Made by a program: the position numbers and the translations under genes. Positions 56,231-64,000 of a stretch of 64,000 nucleotides of DNA are shown here, one piece after another. The notes beneath the pieces are model-generated. The model did no database searches. It saw nothing but the letters and a program-made list of their open reading frames with translations, and was not told the DNA's origin. This DNA comes from Globisporangium splendens (taxonomy: Eukaryota; Oomycota; Peronosporomycetes; Pythiales; Pythiaceae). Location of the stretch: positions 930,001 through 994,000 of the forward strand of contig VFIW01000004.1 in NCBI GenBank assembly GCA_006386115.1. The letters run 5' to 3'. How positions within the stretch are numbered: position 1 is the first letter of the stretch; each line of letters starts with the position of its first letter.

Positions 56231-59077
56231 ATGGCGAGCAACAGTCCCCCCGTGGAGAAGAGCGCGCCGTCGTCCTCCGCCCCCGCAGTCAGTTCGTCGA
56301 GCATGAAATCGCCGGGCTCCGTGGCGTTCTCGTCGGCGCCTGTGGCCCCCGTAGTCGTCAACAGCCACAACCGCCGGCAGAGCGAGGCGGCGTCGTGGTC
56401 GCAGACGCCCGCGGCACTCGCGGCGGACGGCGGTGGCGGCTGCGCGAACACTCGACAGCAGTCGATGAAACGCAATGGAGGCTCGCGCGGATCATCGCCG
56501 GGCTCCTTTGGCTCGAGCGAGCCGTCGGACGCGTCGGGCGATGAGGAAGACCGCAGTCAGCACAGCGAGAGCCACCCGTCGCGCCAGTCGTCCGCGACTC
56601 TCTCGCTGCCTGCGATTTCCGGCGCCGCACTGTTGCAGCTGCGCAGTGGGAACAACAGTATCCAGCCGGCGGAGAAGCGAGGTGATGCGCAGTATGCAAG
56701 TGGGAGCAGTGGTGCTGGAGGAATGGCCGCCCCAGGTCGCAGTAGTGGGTATTACCGCCGCAGTCAATCGCGCAGTCGAGAGCGACCGGATTCGACCGAT
56801 GTCCACAACCGATGGCGTAACGCGGATCCGCAGCCTTCAACGACGAGCAGTCAGGGTGAGACGTCAAGCAAAGCACATCCGCATATACCCCAGCACGACA
56901 GCAACAGCCGTGAAGATGCCGGCAGCCCTGCGTTCTCCGCGTCAAGTGGTATGCGCGGTAGTGCGGATCCATCGTCGCCCGACGACCGCGAGATCCGCAT
57001 TATGTTTCACGGCCGCGAAATCTACGCCGACGACCTGATTGGATTGCGTGTCGCGAAGACGTTTGTCGGCCACGGCCGGTTCCTCGGACAGGTCGTGAAG
57101 TTTGACGAGCCCACGTCGCTGTACACGATCGTGTACGCTGATGGCGACGCCGAAGAGCTCAACATTGACAGCACGATCCAGATCCTGATCCAGGACGAGA
57201 TCGAGCGCGCCGATCCGTCGCTGCCACCAGTGTCGTCGGCGTACGCGAAGGAAGCGTACGCCACGCCCAATAGCCCAGAAAGCACCCGCACGTCGGCACC
57301 ATCGGGAATGCCGCAAGCTCCTCCTCAGTCGTCGTTGCAGCAACGTCCTTCTCCACCGCCAATTGCGCAGCACGTGCCACCTCCGCCATCCAGCCGTCCG
57401 TTGGTGCAAATCAGTGAGCGCGAGGCACAGTTTGTCGTCGGGCTTTTCGAAAACCACGCGCTGCCTGCGCTGCTGCGTGACGGCTGGCGCATTCAGATGA
57501 GCGCGTCTGGGACCGAGCAGCGATTTTTCGCGCCGCCAGGAAATTTCCCAGGTGCTGGGGGTGTCTTCCCAACCGCACTCTCAGTCGTCGAACTGATCGC
57601 GTCCGACAATGAGCTGCTGAGCATGTGTTTTCCAACGAACGTGCATTCTGCGATCCTGTCGCTATTCCCTGAGTCTTCGCGTGTGCTTCATGAGAGTAGT
57701 CACCCACGGAAGCGCGCGTCCTCAGGTCACGGCGACGCTGACGCGTACGACGGGAAACGCCAGCGTGCTGCTCGGGAAGATAGCGGCCATGGATCGACGG
57801 CGCCTCAAGTGTGCGGCGTCGCGCCACTGAATCCACGCTCACGAGGCATGAACGTCGAGCAGCCTCGAGGGAGCTATGTATCAGAGGACATGCACAGGGA
57901 TCGAGACCGGGAGCCGTATGCAGCAGACCGTGTGCTGCCTCTGTCGTCGTCGTCAGTGGATCGGTTTGGTCCAGGGCGTCAACAAAGTGTTCAGGACCGA
58001 AGTGGGGATGATTACCGACGCGGTCCTCCTCCAGGCGACTCGATGCGTGGAGCTCCGTCCGATATTCCTGGCAGCTCCAGATGGCACGGTGGTGGCGGCG
58101 GCGGGCATGGTGAATCTGGTGTCCCCGACTACCGTCAGCAAGCATACGCAAATTCACCCGGGTGGCGGAACCGCGAAATGGTGTCGTCTCGGGGTGGTCC
58201 GTATGCGCCGCCTTCGTCATCGTCATACCCGGATGGCCCTTCCCACAGAATGCAGAGTCGACCAGACGAGCCTTCTTCACAGTACGGCGATCGATCGCAG
58301 CCACATCCAACCATGCGACCAGGTCCTGGGAGTGCAGATGGATCGTCGTACCGATATCACGACTCGCCTGCACGCGGAAGCCCCGGTGGCCAACAACAGC
58401 CACTGCATCGCCGCGTTTCGTCTGGGGGTAGATCGATGCCGCCGTCATCTTCGGACGATCAAGGGCAGACATCTCGCAATGAATTGTCTGCAGAATACCG
58501 AAATGCAGGGAATGTGGTCGACCGCCACGCATTACGCCGTGGGGATCCAAGTGGTGGGCCAACAGTGGTGAGTAGTAATAGTAGTGTCAACAATCGTGGC
58601 CCTTCGTTTTCCATGATGGACGTGGACCGCAACTCGCACCCACGAGTCGGCATCCCGTCGTCCTCGGCGTCACTCATGGAGCACGCGCGAGCGGTATCCG
58701 ACAGCAGCAAGCACCCAAAATGGGACTCCCAGCACCAACAACGTCGCCGACCAGAGCAGCAGGGCTATGACCAACAGCGGGAGCACGGTCGCTCGCTGCA
58801 TGTGAGTGAATCCGACAGCAACCAAGGTTACGTTCCTCCACCTGGCCATCACCATCGCCACCACGGACACCACCAAGTGCCAATACAGCACCACCGCCAG
58901 CATCACCACCAGCGTTCTGCTTCGAATTATGACTCAAGCAAGGGATCTGGTGCGCCGTCGTCAACGGTAGCTTCCGGAGGAAGAGTTTCCACGGGCATGT
59001 CGGACCATCGCACGGGGAGTCCAGGCAACAACCAGAACACGGCAGCTGACGCACCGCCGCCGCCACACCAAATGTAA
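56231..59077 (+). CDS. Large Ser/Pro/His-rich protein with a Tudor-like domain
   Basis: Single-exon gene of about 948 aa. The start at 56231 (MASNSPPVEKS) is preferred over the ATG at 56084 because the stretch between is CT-microsatellite-rich 5' leader. A Tudor-like domain lies around residues 268-320: GLRVAKTFVGHGRFLGQVVK then YTIVYADGDAEEL, matching folds that bind methylated histone tails. A second ordered region (about 395-480) contains REAQFVVGLFENHALPALLR and GWRIQM-RFFAPPG, unassigned. The rest is disordered: Ser-rich at the start, Arg/Ser/Gly-rich in the middle, and a His-rich tail (HHHRHHGHHQ and HHRQHHHQ). A nuclear chromatin-reader role is plausible but inferred. Confidence 0.7.
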   Translation: MASNSPPVEKSAPSSSAPAVSSSSMKSPGSVAFSSAPVAPVVVNSHNRRQSEAASWSQTPAALAADGGGGCANTRQQSMKRNGGSRGSSPGSFGSSEPSDASGDEEDRSQHSESHPSRQSSATLSLPAISGAALLQLRSGNNSIQPAEKRGDAQYASGSSGAGGMAAPGRSSGYYRRSQSRSRERPDSTDVHNRWRNADPQPSTTSSQGETSSKAHPHIPQHDSNSREDAGSPAFSASSGMRGSADPSSPDDREIRIMFHGREIYADDLIGLRVAKTFVGHGRFLGQVVKFDEPTSLYTIVYADGDAEELNIDSTIQILIQDEIERADPSLPPVSSAYAKEAYATPNSPESTRTSAPSGMPQAPPQSSLQQRPSPPPIAQHVPPPPSSRPLVQISEREAQFVVGLFENHALPALLRDGWRIQMSASGTEQRFFAPPGNFPGAGGVFPTALSVVELIASDNELLSMCFPTNVHSAILSLFPESSRVLHESSHPRKRASSGHGDADAYDGKRQRAAREDSGHGSTAPQVCGVAPLNPRSRGMNVEQPRGSYVSEDMHRDRDREPYAADRVLPLSSSSVDRFGPGRQQSVQDRSGDDYRRGPPPGDSMRGAPSDIPGSSRWHGGGGGGHGESGVPDYRQQAYANSPGWRNREMVSSRGGPYAPPSSSSYPDGPSHRMQSRPDEPSSQYGDRSQPHPTMRPGPGSADGSSYRYHDSPARGSPGGQQQPLHRRVSSGGRSMPPSSSDDQGQTSRNELSAEYRNAGNVVDRHALRRGDPSGGPTVVSSNSSVNNRGPSFSMMDVDRNSHPRVGIPSSSASLMEHARAVSDSSKHPKWDSQHQQRRRPEQQGYDQQREHGRSLHVSESDSNQGYVPPPGHHHRHHGHHQVPIQHHRQHHHQRSASNYDSSKGSGAPSSTVASGGRVSTGMSDHRTGSPGNNQNTAADAPPPPHQM

Positions 59078-59980
59078 AGAGATGAAGAAGAAAAACACGA
59101 GCAAAGAGAGAAAACCAGATATGAGCTCAAGCCACTCGTACGATGAGAAAAAGAATGGATGAAAGAGCAAGAATGAGAAAACGCCGTGGATGCTGCGCTT
59201 TTGTGTCGTAAGTGTGTTTAATGTGCTTGCTTGCCTTTCTGTTTATATCGCATCAATATACAACTAACAACCACAAAGATGTACATCATGCTTTAGCAGC
59301 AATTCCGTTGTCAGGCGTCTATGCAGCTACTGCTGTTGCTGAAATTGTCGAAGCGGTGTGCAGAGTGTTTAGATATCGTACCATCACAATGGTTTTCTTC
59401 AAGGCGAGCAGCCATGGCGGCTTTGCCTCAACCTACCTGTTTGCGGATACGCGGTAATGCACCACGCAGTCGTGCTCTTCCATTTCGCCAAAGACCAAGT
59501 CGGCGAAATCGGATGCCGGTAACCAAACTCTATATACGTCCCAAGACGTATTTCACGAACCGTGCACGCCAGTTGCGATGAAGATGGAGGTCATCCTGTG
59601 CTGCCCGGTCCTTCCGTGCAGCGTCGACATGTGCTCACCTCGTGAATGGGGGGAGCACCACTGAGATCGGCAGCGAATCATCGTTTATGGTCGTGTTACG
59701 TGAATGCCGACATGCAGTTTAGGGCAACGGCAGCAACAAGCCCAGATGGCAACAAAGTGAGTTGCTTTTGACGGAGTGACACAAGTCAATTGGAGAGAAA
59801 CGACACAAACTCCCACGTCCGAGCGAACAAGGCTAATCAGGAGCATCCGACATACACAAGCAATTCGGACCAATGTACTCAACAAAGTACAAATATGCAA
59901 TTTAACTTTTTATATACACGAGTGATTGGTAGTAGTCTAGGTCAGCACGATGCTTGCACTTTGTGTTCTATCTATTTGTT
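59078..59980. other. Intergenic region, no gene recognised
   Basis: The 0.9 kb lies between two convergent genes. Short ORFs only; a purine-rich stretch follows the stop of the Tudor-like gene. Confidence 0.45.
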
Positions 59981-61786
59981 CTACTGCTTGCGCTGGAGTT
60001 TGGCCGCCAGATTCTTTTCCAATTGCTCGTAGAGCACCGAAAGCGCGCGCTTCCTATCCGCATCCTTCAGGTCAGCGCTCAGGTCCGTGGTTTCCGCATT
60101 AGCTGTTGTGTGTTGTTGTGTCTTCTTCGCGCTGCTGCTGTCACCTCCGCCATGAGCTCGCAACGTCGTGGTCGCACTCAGTTTCCCAGTCTTCTCGGCG
60201 TCCAACGTCGTCTTGAGCTGCTCCAAAGCCTGCGTGTACCGCGGGATCAGCGTCTTCATGTGCTCCTTCTGCAATGGGAAAGGCGTCAGTTTGTTGTTCT
60301 CTGCCTTCTTAAGCATACGCGTCAGACCCTTCATTTGACCCGTTTTCACCAACGTCACACTTCGGCCTGCGCGTCCAGCACGCGCCGTACGACCCACACG
60401 GTGGATGTACGTCTTGATGAACGTCGGCACGTCGTAGTTGATCACGTTTGAGACGTTGTCGATATCCATACCACGCGCCATGGCGTCTGAGCACACGACG
60501 GTCTCGATCTTGTTGGTCTTGCACTCGGCGACGAGCGCCGTACGCTGCTTCTGGGTCAAGCTACTCGAGTACTCGCGGATGCGCTCAGGATGGTCCGAGT
60601 AGAGTTGCAGCAGCCGCGCTAGACGGTGCGTCGAGTTCACGGACGCAGTGAACACAATCGACAGCGTGTCCTTGTACTCGCTGAGGATCTCGAGTAGCAC
60701 CAGTGGCTTCGACCCAGCATCACACTCAATCACGTACTCGGCCAAATTGCTCGGCGTCGAGTACAGTTTATCCTTTCCACCTTCGCCATCCTCGTCGTCG
60801 TTGTTCTCGTCATCACTATCGACGCCTTCCTGCGCATTGTCAGCCAAGACGTCGTCAATGCGGCCGATCTTCGTGAGCTCTGCGTTGCTCATGCCGATGG
60901 ATGCGAGCTTGCGCGGGTTGCGCGTCAGCGTCGCCGACAACAGTACACGCGTCAGTGGCGTACGGATGCGGCGGCGGTTGATCGAGTCTTGTCGACGGCA
61001 CGTCATCGGTACCACACCACTCGGTGCTTTTGCTTCTGTCATTGACGAAGACGCATCATATCCGTTGAATATGCTGGCGTAGATCTTGGGGATCCAGTCC
61101 TGATACGACTGATTCAACAGACGATCCGCTTCGTCCACGACGAGGATCTGCAAGTGCTGCAATGTGAACCCTGGCGTCTGCTCGAGATGATCCACCAGAC
61201 GACCTGGCGTCGCCACGAGGATGTCCACGAGACTGTGGCCGCCGTCGCGGTCGCCCGCGCTGTTGCCGAACAACGTACGCTCGTGGTCGATGGCGCCGAC
61301 GAGTGCCGCTTGCTCGGCCGCAAAGTTGGACTGACCGATCGCTAAGCCGCACTTGAGCGGCGTGTTGGCGCAAAACTTGGTCACGATCTGGTGCACTTGG
61401 ATCGCCAGGTCGCGACTCGGGAGCACGATGAGCGCGCGCACGCGGCACACGACGCGCGTGATCAGCCGCTGCACGATCGGCACGATGTACACGAGCGTCT
61501 TGCCGCTACCCGTCGGCGCGGAGATGCAGATGTCGGTGATGCGGTCGTTGGACTTGTCCAGGATCTTGGGGATCGCCACGGCCTGCACGGGGAAGAACGC
61601 GTTGATGTTCATGCCGCGCAGCGTCGCGCTCACCTCGGGCGCCAGCCGCCATTGCGCGCTGAGCTTGTTGAGTCCGTACTTGGCTTCGAAGCGCTTCGTG
61701 TCAATCGCGTCCTGCAGCTGCTGCTGGAGCTGCTCGTCCACCACGGCGCCACCGACGGTCGCGGCCGCATCGACGTACCCGCTCAT
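59981..61786 (-). CDS. DDX51: DEAD-box RNA helicase, DDX51/Dbp6-like
   Basis: Single-exon gene of 601 aa from the ATG at 61786 (MSGYVDAAATV); the frame is open to another ATG at 61873. Helicase motifs: FFPVQAVAIP, APTGSGKT (I), PSRDLA (Ia), TPGR (Ib), VDEAD (II), SAT (III), ARGMD (V) and HRVGRTARAGR (VI). An acidic insertion (about DSDDENNDDEDGEGG) lies between the two RecA lobes. The Dbp6/DDX51 family acts in early 60S ribosome subunit assembly in the nucleolus. The FxPVQ motif and the acidic insert fit this family better than others, but the subfamily call is moderate. It is divergent from TSR1, with 393 bp between starts. Confidence 0.8.
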   Translation of the reverse strand: MSGYVDAAATVGGAVVDEQLQQQLQDAIDTKRFEAKYGLNKLSAQWRLAPEVSATLRGMNINAFFPVQAVAIPKILDKSNDRITDICISAPTGSGKTLVYIVPIVQRLITRVVCRVRALIVLPSRDLAIQVHQIVTKFCANTPLKCGLAIGQSNFAAEQAALVGAIDHERTLFGNSAGDRDGGHSLVDILVATPGRLVDHLEQTPGFTLQHLQILVVDEADRLLNQSYQDWIPKIYASIFNGYDASSSMTEAKAPSGVVPMTCRRQDSINRRRIRTPLTRVLLSATLTRNPRKLASIGMSNAELTKIGRIDDVLADNAQEGVDSDDENNDDEDGEGGKDKLYSTPSNLAEYVIECDAGSKPLVLLEILSEYKDTLSIVFTASVNSTHRLARLLQLYSDHPERIREYSSSLTQKQRTALVAECKTNKIETVVCSDAMARGMDIDNVSNVINYDVPTFIKTYIHRVGRTARAGRAGRSVTLVKTGQMKGLTRMLKKAENNKLTPFPLQKEHMKTLIPRYTQALEQLKTTLDAEKTGKLSATTTLRAHGGGDSSSAKKTQQHTTANAETTDLSADLKDADRKRALSVLYEQLEKNLAAKLQRKQ

Positions 61787-62179
61787 GGTCACAATAGGTT
61801 GCTGCCACTGACCAACCGTCCTTTTGGTACCAACAATGGGATGCACTGTTTTAAGACGATTTAGTCTAGTCATTCATTTTCAGCCAATCATGAAAGATGT
61901 ATTCAATTCACACAACAAACGTACTGATTTAATTGAATGCATTATATCCATTTCTAGCCAATCGTAGCACAGATTCTGCAATTCAAATGATGAATTGACC
62001 TGAGTCGCCGCAATTCATTTGAGCGATTGGTACCCAGTGGTTTTTTTTTGACAAGCATGGGCATGTGAAGCGACACACCATTAGCGTGAGCACAGCACCG
62101 TACCGCGAACCAAGCCACCAGACAGCGGCAGCAGCAAGCGTCTCTTGCGTAGCTGATAGTACACCCTCCTCTCAGCAGA
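61787..62179. promoter_or_regulatory. Divergent promoter of the DEAD-box helicase and TSR1
   Basis: The 393 bp separate two genes read in opposite directions, both for ribosome biogenesis. No clear initiator was recognised; candidates such as GCATCCCATTG on the minus strand (about 61834-61844) are weak. Confidence 0.45.
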
Positions 62180-64000
62180 ATGGGCGGCCACCACCATCGA
62201 TCGGGACCGTTGAAGCAGAAGAACAAGCAGCACAAGACCGGACGCCATGACTCCAAGACATCGCTCTCCAAGAAGCTCGGCGGCAAGATCGAGCGTGTCG
62301 GCAACGTGAAGGCGAGCAGCCACTCGAACAACGCGGTCGCGGCCAACCAGAAGGCGCAGCGCATGCAGCGCCAGAAGCAGCTGCGCCAGAACAAGCGCGA
62401 GGACCTGCTGCTGCTCAAGCGCTTTGGCTCGGGCAGCAGCCTCGGCCCGCCAAAGATCGTCGCTGTCATCGCGCTCAGCGAGCTCGCCAACGTGAGCGAA
62501 GTCAAGCAGTCCATTTTCGAAGGCGTGTCCACGATTGAAGAGCCGTTCCAGGTTTGTTTCTGAGGTATTCGCCCTGAAAATGACGGCTTTGGACTGCTTT
62601 TTGTACTCACGTTTGAGCTTCTTTGCTTTGCATTTCATCGCAGAATGGCTTGCGCAACTGCACGGTCGGTGTGTTTTCGCAGCACAAGCAAAAGGTGTGT
62701 GTCATCGAGTGCGGCAACGATCTGCTCGTGTCCCTGGACGCCGCCAAGGTCGCGGACATTATCGTGTTCGTGTTGCCACTGCACGCGGGCGTGGAAGGCG
62801 GTGTGAACGCCAATGGCAACAAGATCATCTCGGCGATCCGCGCACAGGGCGTCCCATCTACGGTTGGCGTGATCCAGGGCGTGGAGGCGCACACGGCGAA
62901 GATGCAGTCCGATCTGAAAAAGTACGGCCAGCGGTACTTCCAGACGGAGTTCGGCGACGCGATCAAGGTCGTGCAGGCGAATGTGAACTCGCAGCTCGCG
63001 CGCGCGATCATGACGATGACGCCAAAGACGATCCACTGGCGCGAGGCGCGCTCGTACATGCTCGCGACCGCGGCTGTGATCACGCCAAACGGTCCGAATG
63101 AGGAGAAGGGCATGCTGCAGGTCAGCGGGTACATCCGCGGTAAGCCGCTGACCGTGAACCAATTGCTCCACATCACGGACGTCGGTACATTCCAGATGAG
63201 CCACATCGTGCAAACGAGCGTCAAGCAAGTGGACGCCGCAGCTGCGATGAGCGACGCTGCGGCTGCCGAGAACGCCTCCGCGACCGAGGAGCAATTCGTG
63301 CTGGCGACCGCGAACCCAGAGCTACAGGAGGATCTGCGCTACGAAGCCGAGTACGATCCGTTTGCCGCTGAACAAACGTGGCCAACGGAGGAAGAACTGG
63401 CGGACGCCGAGCGTGATGCCAAAAAAGACAAGGACAGCAAGGGTATGTCCAACTACCAGGCCGCGTGGATCGACGGCGATGACGAGGAGCAGGACGACGA
63501 CGAGATGCAGGACGGAGAGGATGATGCGGAAGTAGACCAGACGTTCTGCAAGACCGGCGAGGAGAGCGTGGAAGATGACGACGAAGACGATATCTCCATG
63601 GACGAGGATGAAGACGCGCAGCGCGAACGCCGCTTCGAAGAACTCAAGGAGAAACGTAGGCAGGAGCGCGAGAACATGACGTTCCCAGATGAAGTCGACG
63701 TGCCCACGGACTCGTCGGCGCGCGTCCGCTTTGCGCGATACCGTGGCCTCAAGTCGCTGCGCACGAGTGCGTGGGATCCCAAGGAGTCGCTTCCTGCAGA
63801 CTACTCGCGTCTGTTCCAGTTCGAGGACTTCGGGATGGTGCAGCGCATGGCGCTGGAGCGCGGCAAACTCGCAGAGAAGTCCATGAAGGACGAGCTTCGT
63901 CGCAAGACCCAGGCTGCGCGCTCGCGTGCAGCGTCCATGGCCAGCGCCATGGAGGACGTCGACACCATGGAGACGTCGTCGGTGTTCTCGACCGACAGCC
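62180..64000 (+). CDS. TSR1: Ribosome biogenesis protein TSR1, 3' end outside the window
   Basis: Exon 1 is 62180-62551 and exon 2 starts at 62644 and runs off the window; the intron is GT-AG and phase 0. TSR1 is a GTPase-like (catalytically dead) factor for late 40S subunit maturation, related to BMS1. The N-terminus MGGHHHRSGPLKQKNKQHKT is typical, as is the segment SKKLGGKIERVGNVKA. The GTPase-like domain (FGSGSSLGPPKIVAVIALSE) and the domain-2 stretch (MLQVSGYIRGKPLTVNQLLH) follow, then a long acidic tract (EEQDDDEMQDGEDDAE) and the DSSARVRFARYRGLKSLRTS motif. The translated part is about 575 aa; full-length relatives are near 800 aa. Confidence 0.92.

Overview
This window looks like nuclear DNA of an oomycete (water mould) or a close stramenopile relative. 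The reasons are short GT-AG introns (about 55-190 bp) in compact genes, strands packed head-to-tail or head-to-head, and several start sites that carry the oomycete-type initiator (TCAYTYY followed by a CAATTT-like block). The gene content also fits: ATG9, POT1, UBE2T, ALG10, TSR1, a probable axonemal dynein assembly factor (which suggests flagellated zoospores), CYP86-like P450s and a chromodomain Ty3/gypsy element. The species was not determined. All exon models come from reading frame continuity and splice sites and were not checked against transcripts.

Layout. 1-12.5 kb: 3' part of a paladin-like phosphatase gene (+), a nine-exon POT1-like telomere protein (+), then ATG9 (+) between two paralogous fatty acid hydroxylase/sterol desaturase genes (-). 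12.5-19.3 kb: mostly non-coding DNA with one copy of a dispersed repeat, a small predicted nuclear protein (+) and a UBE2T-like E2 (-). 19.3-22.8 kb: two histidine acid phosphatase genes facing each other, with long stretches identical at the DNA level. 23.5-30.6 kb: a PKA-like AGC kinase (+), a probable DNAAF9/Shulin-like gene with one apparent frameshift (-), a decayed drug/metabolite transporter (+) and a TLC-domain membrane protein (-). 31.7-43.8 kb: three apparently intact CYP86-like P450 genes and one P450 pseudogene, interrupted by ALG10 and a second, inverted copy of the dispersed repeat. 43.8-55.9 kb: a transposon-rich block with a 5'-truncated LINE flanked by a 24-bp target-site duplication, a decayed Ulp1-like protease gene, and a chromovirus (intact pol, broken gag) flanked by direct LTR-like repeats, with further LTR-like fragments and a gene relic. 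56.2-64 kb: a large Tudor-like Ser/His-rich protein (+), then a DDX51/Dbp6-like helicase (-) and TSR1 (+, cut by the window edge) that share a 0.4-kb divergent promoter.

How the genes relate. The helicase and TSR1 both belong to ribosome biogenesis families and share an upstream region. The P450s and hydroxylases suggest local expansion of lipid hydroxylation enzymes. The phosphatase pair shows recent gene conversion. No CRISPR arrays, rRNA genes or convincing tRNA genes were seen. I found no clear new multi-gene system. The most unusual items are the extended N-terminus of POT1, the P450 that lacks the usual I-helix acid, the gene-converted phosphatase palindrome, and the retrotransposon repeats that carry host-like core promoter and paired CRE motifs.
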